The notes under the pieces are model-generated. The model searched no databases, was not told where the DNA came from, and saw only the letters and a program-made list of their open reading frames with translations. DNA of 64,000 bases from Nocardioides sp. PD653-B2. Its GTDB lineage: Bacteria > Actinomycetota > Actinomycetes > Propionibacteriales > Nocardioidaceae. The stretch covers positions 62,001 to 126,000 of the forward strand of contig NZ_BDJE01000042.1 of the NCBI RefSeq assembly GCF_002117935.1. Reading direction: 5' to 3'. This document shows positions 17,027-26,800 of this stretch, piece after piece. Each line of letters starts with the position of its first letter. The stretch's first letter is position 1. A program made the translations under genes and the position numbers.

Positions 17027-17032
17027 AATAAT
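17027..17032 (+). promoter_or_regulatory. Possible -10 of hisI
   Basis: AATAAT ends 6 bases before the hisI GTG (17039), the same spacing as other leaderless starts in the window, though the first base does not fit TANNNT. Confidence 0.3.
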
Positions 17033-17038
17033 GACGGC

Positions 17039-17386
17039 GTGACTTCCCTCGACCCCGCGATCGCCGACCGGCTCAAGCGCACCGCCGAAGGGCTGGTGCC
17101 GGCCGTGGTGCAGCAGCACGACACCGGCGAGGTGCTGATGCTCGGCTGGATGGACGACGAGGCACTGGCCCGCACGATGGCGACCGGCCGGGCGACCTAC
17201 TGGAGCCGCTCGCGTCAGGAGTACTGGATCAAGGGCGACACCTCGGGCCACGTGCAGTGGGTCAAGGAGGTCCGGCTCGACTGTGACGGCGACACCCTCC
17301 TGGTGAAGGTCGACCAGGTCGGCGCGGCGTGCCACACCGGCGACCGCACCTGCTTCGACGCCGACCTGGTCCACGACGGTGCCTGA
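17039..17386 (+). CDS. hisI: Phosphoribosyl-AMP cyclohydrolase
   Basis: Opens the purine ring of PR-AMP, the third step of histidine synthesis. At 115 residues it is the stand-alone cyclohydrolase without the HisE pyrophosphohydrolase domain. Conserved blocks are VLMLGWMDDEAL, TYWSRSRQEYWIKGDTSGH, the metal aspartates in LDCDGDTLL, and the zinc cysteines in CHTGDRTCF. It is separated from the main his operon by about 5 kb. The GTG start is chosen from the conserved N terminus. Its end overlaps the next gene by 8 bases. Confidence 0.96.
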   Translation: MTSLDPAIADRLKRTAEGLVPAVVQQHDTGEVLMLGWMDDEALARTMATGRATYWSRSRQEYWIKGDTSGHVQWVKEVRLDCDGDTLLVKVDQVGAACHTGDRTCFDADLVHDGA

Positions 17387-17963
17387 GAGTCGCCGCCGGA
17401 CGTTCGGTCCGGTGGTGCTGCTCGGCCTCGTGGCCGGTGGCCTGGTCGCGGTCGCGGGAGACCAGCCCGCCGCCGACGCCTCGGGCCGCGCGGCGCGCGC
17501 GGCGGCCGGTGGCTTCGTGACGTACGACGCCCACCTGCCGCTCGTGACCGCCCTCGGACTGGTCGTGCTCGCCTGCTGGGGGGTCGTGCTCGTCACCCGC
17601 GGCCGGGTCCGCCGGGCCGTCGCCGCGCTCGGCGTCCTGGCGAGCGGCGGCGCCCTGGTCGCGGTGGTGATGGCCTGGTCCGCGGTTCCCGACCAGCTCC
17701 GCGCCGACCTCGCCGAGGTCGGCGTCACCGACGCGGGCATCGGCCACACGCTCTGGTACTTCGCGGCCGGGATCGGCACCCTGCTCTCGGTCGGCGTGAC
17801 CGTGCTCGCGGTCGCGTGGGTGCCGGACTGGCCCGAGATGGGCACCCGGTACGACGCACCCGGCACCGCTGCGTCGAGCACACCCCCGGCCCGGGAGCCG
17901 GAGGAGCAGACCAGTCTCGACCTCTGGAAGGCGCTCGACGAGGGTCGCGACCCCACCGCGTGA
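17379..17963 (+). CDS. Trp-biosynthesis-associated membrane protein (TIGR02234-like)
   Basis: A 194-residue membrane protein with about four hydrophobic segments (near residues 8-25, 50-68, 76-98 and 125-150) and a polar C-terminal tail of about 40 residues. The layout and the motif order G-V-V-L-L-G, AHLPLVTALGLVVLACWG match the TIGR02234 family, which in actinobacteria normally lies just after trpE. Here it follows hisI directly, with an 8-base overlap and no trpE. The role is unknown; involvement with tryptophan synthesis is assumed only from gene neighbourhood in other genomes. Confidence 0.8.
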   Translation: MPESRRRTFGPVVLLGLVAGGLVAVAGDQPAADASGRAARAAAGGFVTYDAHLPLVTALGLVVLACWGVVLVTRGRVRRAVAALGVLASGGALVAVVMAWSAVPDQLRADLAEVGVTDAGIGHTLWYFAAGIGTLLSVGVTVLAVAWVPDWPEMGTRYDAPGTAASSTPPAREPEEQTSLDLWKALDEGRDPTA

Positions 17964-18026
17964 CGACACTGAATAGACTGCACACGCACGATCGTCGCCC
18001 ACCTGAACCGCCCCGAGGAGCCCCGC

Positions 18027-18236
18027 ATGTCTGACAGTCACGGCAACACTCCCGCAGCCTGGACGGCCGTCACCGTCGCCATGCTCGGCTTCGTGGTCGC
18101 CGCCGTCGGCATGCTGATCGACGTCGACCAGATCAACTGGCTGATCTTCTACATCGGCGTGGGGATCGGCGTGGCTTCCCTGGTCATCTTCGCCGTGATG
18201 GCCAAGCTCGGCTACCACACCGAGTCCGAGCACTGA
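18027..18236 (+). CDS. HGxxPAAW-motif small membrane protein
   Basis: A 69-residue protein with the N-terminal HGNTPAAW motif that names this actinobacterial family, followed by two transmembrane helices (about residues 13-32 and 38-60) and a short charged tail. Function unknown. A TAGACT hexamer at about 17974 upstream could be its -10. The ATG is preceded by GAGGAG. It is commonly found between hisI/trpE and trpC in related genomes, as here. Confidence 0.85.
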   Translation: MSDSHGNTPAAWTAVTVAMLGFVVAAVGMLIDVDQINWLIFYIGVGIGVASLVIFAVMAKLGYHTESEH

Positions 18237-18252
18237 GCCGGACAGCTCGACG

Positions 18253-18705
18253 ATGACCGCCACCGCGCGCCCCACCGGGCAGCCGCCGGCCGCAGCCGCG
18301 GAGCCGAGCCGGTGGCAGCGGATGGCGGCCCCGACGTTCACGATCGGCGGTCTCGCCCTGGCCACCGTGGCCCTGCACGTCCGCGACCCGCACGACAGCG
18401 GCTCCTGGGGCTACTGCCCGAGCGCGGCGATGGGCTTCTGGTGCCCCGGCTGCGGCGGCCTGCGGGCGGTCAACGACCTCACCCGGGGCCAGGTCGGTGC
18501 GGCCGCGTCCAGCAACCTGCTCTTCGTGGCGGTGCTCCCGCTCCTGGTGTTCCTGCTCGGGCGCTGGGCGGTCGACCGCTGGACCGGGCGCGAGCGTGAG
18601 CCCGACACCCGGTTGATCACCGTGGCGACGGTGGTGTTCTGCGCGCTCGGTGTGGTCTTCGCCGTGCTGCGCAACATCCCGGCCGGCTCCTGGCTCGCGC
18701 CGTAG
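18253..18705 (+). CDS. DUF2752 membrane protein
   Basis: A 150-residue protein with three hydrophobic segments (about 30-45, 92-110 and 122-142). The DUF2752 signature CPGCGGLRAVNDLTRGQ lies near residues 65-80, preceded by another Cys in WGYCPSAAMG. The two CxxC-like cysteines could bind metal or form a disulfide at the membrane face. It follows the HGxxPAAW gene by 16 bases and is likely in the same transcript, which ends at the hairpin 18724-18754. Confidence 0.85.
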   Translation: MTATARPTGQPPAAAAEPSRWQRMAAPTFTIGGLALATVALHVRDPHDSGSWGYCPSAAMGFWCPGCGGLRAVNDLTRGQVGAAASSNLLFVAVLPLLVFLLGRWAVDRWTGREREPDTRLITVATVVFCALGVVFAVLRNIPAGSWLAP

Positions 18706-18723
18706 TCCCACCCGGGACGTACG

Positions 18724-18754
18724 AAGGCCGGCCTCCCGCAGGGAGACCGGCCTT
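18724..18754. terminator. Bidirectional hairpin terminator
   Basis: AAGGCCGGCCTCCC and GGGAGACCGGCCTT pair with one mismatch around a GCA loop. It lies between the convergent DUF2752 and DUF4190 genes; an A-run on one side and a T-run on the other suit both directions. Confidence 0.75.
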
Positions 18755-18772
18755 CTGAGCTGAGTGCGTGGG

Positions 18773-19117
18773 TCAGCTGCTGTACTCGAAGTTCGTGTCG
18801 ATGACACCGGTCGCGACCAGGATGATCGAGATGATGACCATGATGATGCCGACGATGCCGGTGATGATGCCGGTCAGCGCCATGCCGTCGCCCTTGAGGG
18901 CACCGTTGGAGTTCCTGATCTCCTTGCGGGCCAGGATGCCGAGCACGAGCGCCACGATGCTGCTGACGACGAGGAACCCGCAGCAGATCGTGAGGAGGCC
19001 GACCAGGCCGGTCACCATCGAGGCGATGGCCTTGCCGGCCGTCTTGGGCGGGGTCCCGCCGGCCGGCGGGACGGGTGCGCCGTACTGCGGCGGCGGGGGC
19101 GGTTCTGAGTAGCTCAC
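18773..19117 (-). CDS. DUF4190 membrane protein
   Basis: A 114-residue protein with a Pro/Gly-rich cytoplasmic start (PPPPPQYGAPVPPAGG), then two long hydrophobic segments (about 32-58 and 77-105) linked by the charged loop ARKEIRNSNGALKGDG, the typical DUF4190 arrangement (helix, G-x-L-A-R-K-E-I-R, G-x-G, helix). Function unknown. The GTG start has GAAGGG 9 bases upstream. It is the only minus-strand gene between hisI and gltB and is divergent from trpC. Confidence 0.85.
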   Translation of the reverse strand: MSYSEPPPPPQYGAPVPPAGGTPPKTAGKAIASMVTGLVGLLTICCGFLVVSSIVALVLGILARKEIRNSNGALKGDGMALTGIITGIVGIIMVIISIILVATGVIDTNFEYSS

Positions 19118-19260
19118 GTGGTCGAACCCTTCGTTGTGGCCGTTCCGTCTGTCGGCCGCTTGGAGCGGACCCTACCCCGGACGGACCGTCGTCGGGACGC
19201 AACCGCCGCCGTGAAACACTGAGACGCCCGCACCCGTTCGTTGACGTTGGAGTTCGCCGC

Positions 19261-20039
19261 ATGTCCGTGCTCGATGACATCGTCGCCGGCGTGCGGGTCG
19301 ATCTCGCCGAGCGGGAGTCCGCGGCCAGCCTCACCGACCTGCGGGCAGCCCTGGCCGACGTCGACCCGCCGCTCGACCCGATGCCGCAGCTGCGTGCCCC
19401 CGGCTCGAGCGTGATCGCCGAGGTGAAGCGGCGCAGTCCCAGCAAGGGCGACCTGGCCGACATCCCCGACCCGACCGTGCTGGCGCGGGCGTACGCCGCC
19501 GGCGGGGCGGCCGCGATCAGCGTGCTCACCGAGCGCCGCCGCTTCGGGGGCAGCCTCGACGACCTGCGCGCCGTCCGCGCGGCGGTCGACGTCCCCCTGC
19601 TGCGCAAGGACTTCATCGTCACGACCTACCAGCTCGTGGAGGCCCGTGCCGCGGGCGCCGACCTGGCTCTCCTGATCGTCGCGGCGCTGCCCGGCGACGA
19701 GCTCCGGCGGCTCCACGACGAGGCCCGCGAGCTCGGGCTGACGGTGCTGGTCGAGGTCCACGACGAGGCCGAGACCGAGCGCGCGGTCGAGCTGGGCGCC
19801 GAGCTGGTCGGCGTCAACGCCCGCAACCTCAAGACCCTCGAGATCCACGACGACACGTTCGGCCGGCTCGCGCCGCAGATCCCCGATGACCGGGTCAAAG
19901 TCGCCGAGTCCGGCATCTTCGGGCCCGACGACGTCAAGCGCTTCGTCCGCGAGGGCGCCGGTGCGGTGCTCGTCGGCGAGGCACTGGTGAAGGACGGCGA
20001 CCCCGAGCGGGCCGTCGCGAGCATGACAGGAGTGCAGGC

Positions 20040-20043
<4 letters not shown>
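19261..20043 (+). CDS. trpC: Indole-3-glycerol phosphate synthase
   Basis: Converts CdRP to indole-3-glycerol phosphate. It is a 260-residue TIM barrel, monofunctional with no fused TrpF. Family blocks are VIAEVKRRSPSKG (catalytic Lys), AISVLTE, LLRKDFI (catalytic Lys), LVEVH, GVNARNLKTLE, and VAESGIF. The ATG was chosen because the conserved MSVLDDIVAGVR begins there. The stop overlaps the trpB start (ATGA). No leader peptide rich in Trp codons was found in the 143 bases upstream. Confidence 0.96.
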
Positions 20044-21328
<1,285 letters not shown>

Positions 21329-21332
<4 letters not shown>

Positions 21333-22126
21333 GCGTGTCGATCGCCTTCGAGAAGGCACGCGCCGACGGCCGCGCCGCGCTGGTGGGCTACCTGCCGGCC
21401 GGCTACCCCGACGTGCCGGGCGCCATCGACGGGCTGCTCGCGATGGTCGACGCCGGCTGCGACGTGATCGAGATCGGCCTGCCCTACAGCGACCCGGTCA
21501 TGGACGGTCCGACCATCCAGGCCGCCGCCCAGGCCGCGCTGGAGCGCGGCGTCCGCACCGCCGACGTGCTGCGCACGGTCGAGGCGGTCGCCGCTACCGG
21601 CACGCCCACGGTCGTGATGACCTACTGGAACCCGATCGAGAAGTACGGGGTGGGGCGCTTCGCCGCCGACCTGGCCAACGCCGGGGGAGCGGGCCTGATC
21701 ACGCCCGACCTGACCCCCGACAGCGGACCCGACTGGATCGCCGCCGCCGACGAGCACGACCTCGACAAGATCTTCCTGGTCGCGCCCTCGTCGACCGACG
21801 AGCGGATCGCGATGACCACGGCCGCCTGCCGCGGGTTCGTCTACGCGACCGCGGTCATGGGCGTCACCGGCGCCCGGACGACGACCAGCGACCTCGCCGG
21901 CCCGCTCGTCGCCCGCACGAAGGCGCTCACGGACCTCCCTGTCGGCGTCGGGCTCGGCGTGAGCAACGGCGACCAGGCGGCCGAGATCGCGGCGTACGCC
22001 GACGGCGTCATCGTCGGCTCGGCGTTCGTGCGGGTGCTGCTCGACCACGCCGACGACCGCGCCGCGGGCCTGCGCGCCCTCACCGCCCTCACCGAGGACC
22101 TCGCCGGAGGCGTCCGGCGTGCGTAG
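21329..22126 (+). CDS. trpA: Tryptophan synthase alpha subunit
   Basis: TIM-barrel subunit cleaving indole-3-glycerol phosphate to indole, which passes to TrpB. It has 265 residues. Catalytic residues are visible: Glu in VIEIGLPYSDPVMDGPTIQ (with the second Asp nearby), then MTYWNPIEKYG, the flexible loop VTGARTTT and the phosphate loop GVGLGVSNGDQA. The ATG overlaps the trpB stop. The 3' end overlaps the SCO-family gene by 8 bases, which joins the trp genes to the lipoprotein and lgt genes downstream. Confidence 0.97.
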
Positions 22127-22718
22127 CACCGTGGCCGCGCTGGCCGCGCTGCTCTGCCTGGGCGCGCTCGCGGCCTGCGGCGGCGGGTCGGACGGCGACT
22201 TCAGCGGCAACCGGCTGGACCCGCCGTTCGAGGTCCTGAGCACCCCGCTCACCGATACGGGCGATGAGCCCTACTCGCTGGCCGACGACACCGACAAGCC
22301 GCTGACCCTGGTCTTCTTCGGCTACACGCACTGCCCGGACATCTGCGGCCAGGTGATGTCCAGCCTCGCGTCGGCGATGACCCGCCTCGACGAGAGCGAC
22401 CGCGACCGGGTCGACGTCGTGTTCGTGACGACCGACCCGGTGCGCGACACCGCCCCCGTGCTGCGGAAGTACCTCGACGGTTACGACCCGTCCTTCGTGG
22501 GCCTGACCGGTGACATCGGCACCATCGCCGACGTGGCCCTGCCGCTCGGCGTCGGGGTCGAGAAGGGCCAGAAGCTGCCCTCGGGCGGCTACGACGTCAC
22601 CCACGGCACGACCATCACCGGGATCGACGGCGACGACGAGGGCACTGTCTACTGGGGCGAGGCGACGTCCTCGGCCCAGTACGCCGCCGACATCCACACC
22701 TTGCTGAACGAGGACTGA
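22119..22718 (+). CDS. SCO1/SenC-family copper lipoprotein
   Basis: A 199-residue lipoprotein with a thioredoxin-like fold. A signal peptide ends in the lipobox L-A-A-C20. The copper-binding CxxxC motif is in FGYTHCPDIC and the distal histidine in DVTHGTT, both needed in Sco proteins that deliver copper to the CuA site of cytochrome c oxidase. The GTG start overlaps the end of trpA by 8 bases. The next gene is lgt, which would add the diacylglyceryl group to this protein's Cys20. It could alternatively act in redox defence. Confidence 0.9.
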   Translation: MRSTVAALAALLCLGALAACGGGSDGDFSGNRLDPPFEVLSTPLTDTGDEPYSLADDTDKPLTLVFFGYTHCPDICGQVMSSLASAMTRLDESDRDRVDVVFVTTDPVRDTAPVLRKYLDGYDPSFVGLTGDIGTIADVALPLGVGVEKGQKLPSGGYDVTHGTTITGIDGDDEGTVYWGEATSSAQYAADIHTLLNED

Positions 22719-22721
22719 CCG

Positions 22722-23675
22722 ATGACCACCGCACTGACGCTGCTCTCGATCCCGAGCCCCTCGTCGGGGGAGTGGTACCTCGGACCGTTCCCACTGCGTG
22801 GCTACGCCTTGGCGATCATCCTCGGCATCGTCGCCGCGATCTGGATCGGCGAGCGCCGCTGGGTCGCCCGCGGGGGTCGCTCCGGCGACATCCAGGACCT
22901 GGCGATCTGGGCGGTCCCCTTCGGCCTGGTCGGCGGGCGGCTCTACCACGTCGCCACCGACCACGACCTCTACTTCGGCGCCGGTCGGCACGCGATCGAC
23001 GCCCTGTACATCTGGCGCGGCGGCCTCGGGGTGTGGGGCTCGATCGCCTTCGGCGCGGTCGGCGTCATCATCGGCGCGCGCCGCAAGGGCATCAAGCTGC
23101 TGCCGGTGCTCGACGCGATGGCACCCGGGGTGCTGGTCGCCCAGGCCATCGGCCGGTGGGGCAACTGGTTCAACCAGGAGCTCTTCGGCAGGCCGACGAA
23201 GCTGCCCTGGGGCCTCTCGGTCAGCGACGACACCGCGCTCGGCCTCGGCTATCCCGCCGGGACGCTGTTCCACCCGACGTTCCTCTACGAGTGCCTGTGG
23301 TGCCTGGCGGGCTTCGTGCTGCTGGTGTGGCTGGACCGTCGGTTCCGGCTCGGCCACGGCCGGGTGGTCGCGCTCTACATCATGATCTACACGCTCGGCC
23401 GCGGCTGGATCGAGATGCTGCGCATCGACGACGTCGAGCTCAAGGACGTCGGCGGGCTGCGCTTCAACGTGTGGACCTCGATCGTGCTGTTCGTGGCCGC
23501 GCTGATCTGGTTCCTGGTCAGCAGCCGGATGCGCCCCGGTCGCGAGGAGCAGGTCTACGACGACGGCCGCGGCCCCGAGGCCTCGGTGCTCGGCACCCCT
23601 TCCGCGCCGGAGGGGGACGACGTAGCCTCGGAACAGGCCGCCGCCGACCGTGACGGCCCCCCGGGCGCGAGCTGA
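22722..23675 (+). CDS. lgt: Prolipoprotein diacylglyceryl transferase
   Basis: Integral membrane enzyme transferring diacylglyceryl from phosphatidylglycerol to the lipobox cysteine of prolipoproteins. The 317-residue protein has seven predicted helices. The Lgt signature GRWGNWFNQELFG lies near residues 144-156, with HPTFLYE following and LGRGWIEMLRIDD (the essential Arg region) near 225. Start ATG is 4 bases after the SCO gene stop. The tail after residue 275 is polar and poorly conserved in the family. The trpA-lgt neighbourhood is common in actinobacteria. Confidence 0.96.
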   Translation: MTTALTLLSIPSPSSGEWYLGPFPLRGYALAIILGIVAAIWIGERRWVARGGRSGDIQDLAIWAVPFGLVGGRLYHVATDHDLYFGAGRHAIDALYIWRGGLGVWGSIAFGAVGVIIGARRKGIKLLPVLDAMAPGVLVAQAIGRWGNWFNQELFGRPTKLPWGLSVSDDTALGLGYPAGTLFHPTFLYECLWCLAGFVLLVWLDRRFRLGHGRVVALYIMIYTLGRGWIEMLRIDDVELKDVGGLRFNVWTSIVLFVAALIWFLVSSRMRPGREEQVYDDGRGPEASVLGTPSAPEGDDVASEQAAADRDGPPGAS

Positions 23676-23735
23676 CCGGGCCCGTCCCGCCCGTGTCCGC
23701 GTCCGACGTGACGGAGCAAGAGCGCCCGACCGGGT

Positions 23736-23741
23736 GATAAT
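23736..23741 (+). promoter_or_regulatory. Possible -10 of gltB
   Basis: GATAAT in an otherwise GC-rich gap between lgt and gltB. A transcript from here would have a leader of about 105 bases before the gltB GTG. No good -35 is seen. Confidence 0.35.
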
Positions 23742-23792
23742 CTGATGACTCCGCTAGGGCCAATGTCGTCCCCTGCCCATGCACAGCCGATT

Positions 23793-23831
23793 CGCCGGCG
23801 GCCCCGACAACGTCGTGGGGTCCGTGCGGCG
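23793..23831 (+). promoter_or_regulatory. Hairpin in the gltB leader
   Basis: The leader can fold into a long stem: CGCCG (23793-23797) with CGGCG (23827-23831), and inside it CGG-CCC-CGAC with GTCG-GGG-CCG, broken by bulged bases, around an AAC loop. It lies 25 bases before the start codon. I could not match it to a named riboswitch class. Confidence 0.35.
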
Positions 23832-23855
23832 CTGAAGACGACGGGAGAATGCCCG

Positions 23856-26800
23856 GTGCCCTACTCGCACGCATTCCCGCCGCCCCAAGGGCTCTACGAC
23901 CCCCGCCACGAGCACGATGCGTGTGGTGTGGCGTTCGTCGCGACCCTGACCGGCGTCGCCAGTCACGACATCGTTGCCAAGGCCCTCACGGCCCTGCGCA
24001 ACCTCGAGCACCGCGGAGCCGCGGGCGCCGAGCCCAACTCGGGCGACGGTGCCGGCATCTTGATGCAGGTCCCGGACGCGTTCCTGCGCGCCGTGACCGC
24101 CGAGGCCGGCTTCGAGCTCCCGGGCCAGCACGCGTACGCCGTCGGCACGGCCTTCCTGCCCGGCGACGACGAGGAGGTCACCAAGACCCGACGCCGGATC
24201 GAGGAGATCGCGGCCGAGGAGGGCCTGACCGTCCTCGGCTGGCGCGACGTCCCGACCCAGCCCGACATCCTCGGCAAGACCGCCCTGGGCGTGATGCCGT
24301 CGTTCAGCCAGCTGTTCGTGGCCGGCGCCGGCTCCCGCGTGACCGGGATGGCGCTCGAGCGGCTCGCCTTCTGCCTGCGCAAGCGCGCCGAGCGCGAGAC
24401 CGACGTGTACTTCCCGTCGCTGTCGTCGCGCACGCTCGCCTACAAGGGCATGCTCACGACCGACCAGCTCGACAACTTCTTCCCCGACCTGGTCGACGAG
24501 CGGGTCGCCTCGGCGCTGGCCGTCGTGCACTCCCGCTTCTCGACGAACACGTTCCCGAGCTGGCCGCTGGCGCACCCGTTCCGGTTCATCGCCCACAACG
24601 GCGAGATCAACACCGTGATGGGCAACCGCAACTGGATGCGGGCCCGCGAGGCGCTGCTCGACTCCGACCTGATCCCGGGCGACCTCGAGCGGCTCTTCCC
24701 GATCTGCACCCCGGGGGCCTCCGACTCGGCGTCGTTCGACGAGGTCCTCGAGCTCCTCCACATGGGTGGCCGGACGCTGCCCCACTCGGTGCTGATGATG
24801 ATCCCCGAGGCGTGGGAGAACCACGCCGAGATGGACGCCAAGCGCCGCGCGTTCTACGAGTTCCACTCCACGATGATGGAGCCGTGGGACGGCCCCGCCT
24901 GCGTCGTCTTCACCGACGGCTCCCAGATCGGCGCGGTCCTCGACCGCAACGGCCTGCGCCCGTCGCGCTACTGGGTCACCGACGACGGCCTGGTCGTGCT
25001 GGCCTCCGAGGTCGGCGTCCTCGACCTCGACCCCGCCTCCATCGTCCGCAAGGGCCGGCTCCAGCCGGGCCGGATGTTCCTCGTCGACACCGACGAGCAC
25101 CGGATCATCGAGGACGAGGAGATCAAGACCCAGCTCGCCTCGGAGCACCCCTACGACGAGTGGCTGCACGCCGGCCTGATCCACCTCGACGACGTCACCG
25201 AGCGCGAGCACATCATCCACACGCACGCCTCGGTGACCCGCCGCCAGCAGGTCTTCGGCTACACCGAGGAGGAGCTGCGGGTCATCCTCACCCCGATGGC
25301 CAACACCGGCGGCGAGCCGCTCGGGTCGATGGGCACCGACACGCCCATCGCCGCGCTGAGCGCCAAGCCGCGGCTCCTGTTCGACTACTTCAGCCAGCTG
25401 TTCGCCCAGGTCACCAACCCTCCGCTGGACGCGATCCGCGAGGAGCTGGTCACGTCGCTGGCCGGCACCATCGGCCCGGAGGCCAACCTGCTCGACCCGG
25501 CGCCGGCCTCCTGTCGGATGGTCGTGATGCCGTTCCCGGTCATCTCCAACGACGACCTCGCCAAGATCCGCCACATCAACCGTGACGGCGACATGCCGGG
25601 CTTCATCACCCACGTGGCGCGCGGTCTCTACCCCGTCGAGGGCGGAGGAGCGGCGATGGCCGAGCGGATCGAGGAGGTCTGCCAGGAGGTGTCCGCGGCG
25701 ATCGCCGACGGCGCCCGCGTCATCGTGCTCTCCGACCGGCACTCCACGGCCGAGCTGGCCCCGATCCCGTCGCTGCTGCTCACCGGTGCGGTCCACCACC
25801 ACCTGGTCCGCGAGAAGACCCGCACCCAGGTCGGGCTGCTGGTCGAGTCCGGCGACGTGCGCGAGGTGCACCACGTCGCGCTGCTCGTCGGGTACGGCGC
25901 GGCCGCGGTCAACCCGTACCTCGCGATGGAGTCCGTCGAGGACCTCGCCCGCGAGGGCTACTACGTCAAGACCGACGGCGAGAAGGCCGTCGCCAACCTG
26001 ATCAAGGCGCTCGGCAAGGGCGTCCTCAAGGTGATGTCCAAGATGGGCGTCTCGACTGTGGCGTCGTACACCGGTGCCCAGATCTTCGAGGCGGTCGGCC
26101 TCTCGCAGGCGGTCGTCGACAAGTACTTCACCGGCACGACCTCCAAGCTCGGCGGCGTCGAGCTGGACACGATCGCGGAGGAGGTCGCGCAGCGGCACGC
26201 CACGGCGTACCCCCGCGGCGGCATCGCGCCGGCGCACCGCGAGCTCGAGATCGGCGGCGAGTACCAGTGGCGCCGCGAGGGCGAGCCGCACCTGTTCGAC
26301 CCCGAGACCGTCTTCCGCCTCCAGCACGCCACGCGCGCGGGTCGCTACGACGTCTTCAAGCAGTACACCTCCCGCGTGGACGAGCAGTCCGAGCGGCTGA
26401 TGACGCTGCGCGGCATGTTCCGCTTCAAGGACGCCGAGGGGACCGGGCGTGCCCCGATCCCGATCGAGGAGGTCGAGCCGGTCTCCGAGATCGTCAAGCG
26501 CTTCTCGACCGGTGCGATGTCGTACGGCTCCATCTCCAAGGAGGCGCACGAGACCCTCGCGATCGCCATGAACCGGCTGGGCGCGAAGTCCAACACCGGT
26601 GAGGGCGGCGAGGACCCGGACCGCCTCTACGACCCGGAGCGGCGCAGCTCGATCAAGCAGGTCGCGTCCGGTCGCTTCGGTGTCACATCGGAGTACCTCA
26701 CCAACGCCGACGACATCCAGATCAAGATGGCGCAGGGCGCCAAGCCCGGCGAGGGCGGTCAGCTGCCCGGCAACAAGGTCTACCCGTGGGTGGCCAAGAC

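Noticed and set aside
19118..19260. A tryptophan attenuator or leader peptide before trpC
   Set aside because: No short frame with Trp codons and no convincing paired hairpins are present.
23745..23855. An upstream ATG for gltB
   Set aside because: It would add an Arg/Pro-rich stretch before the propeptide, unlike the family, and would translate the leader hairpin.
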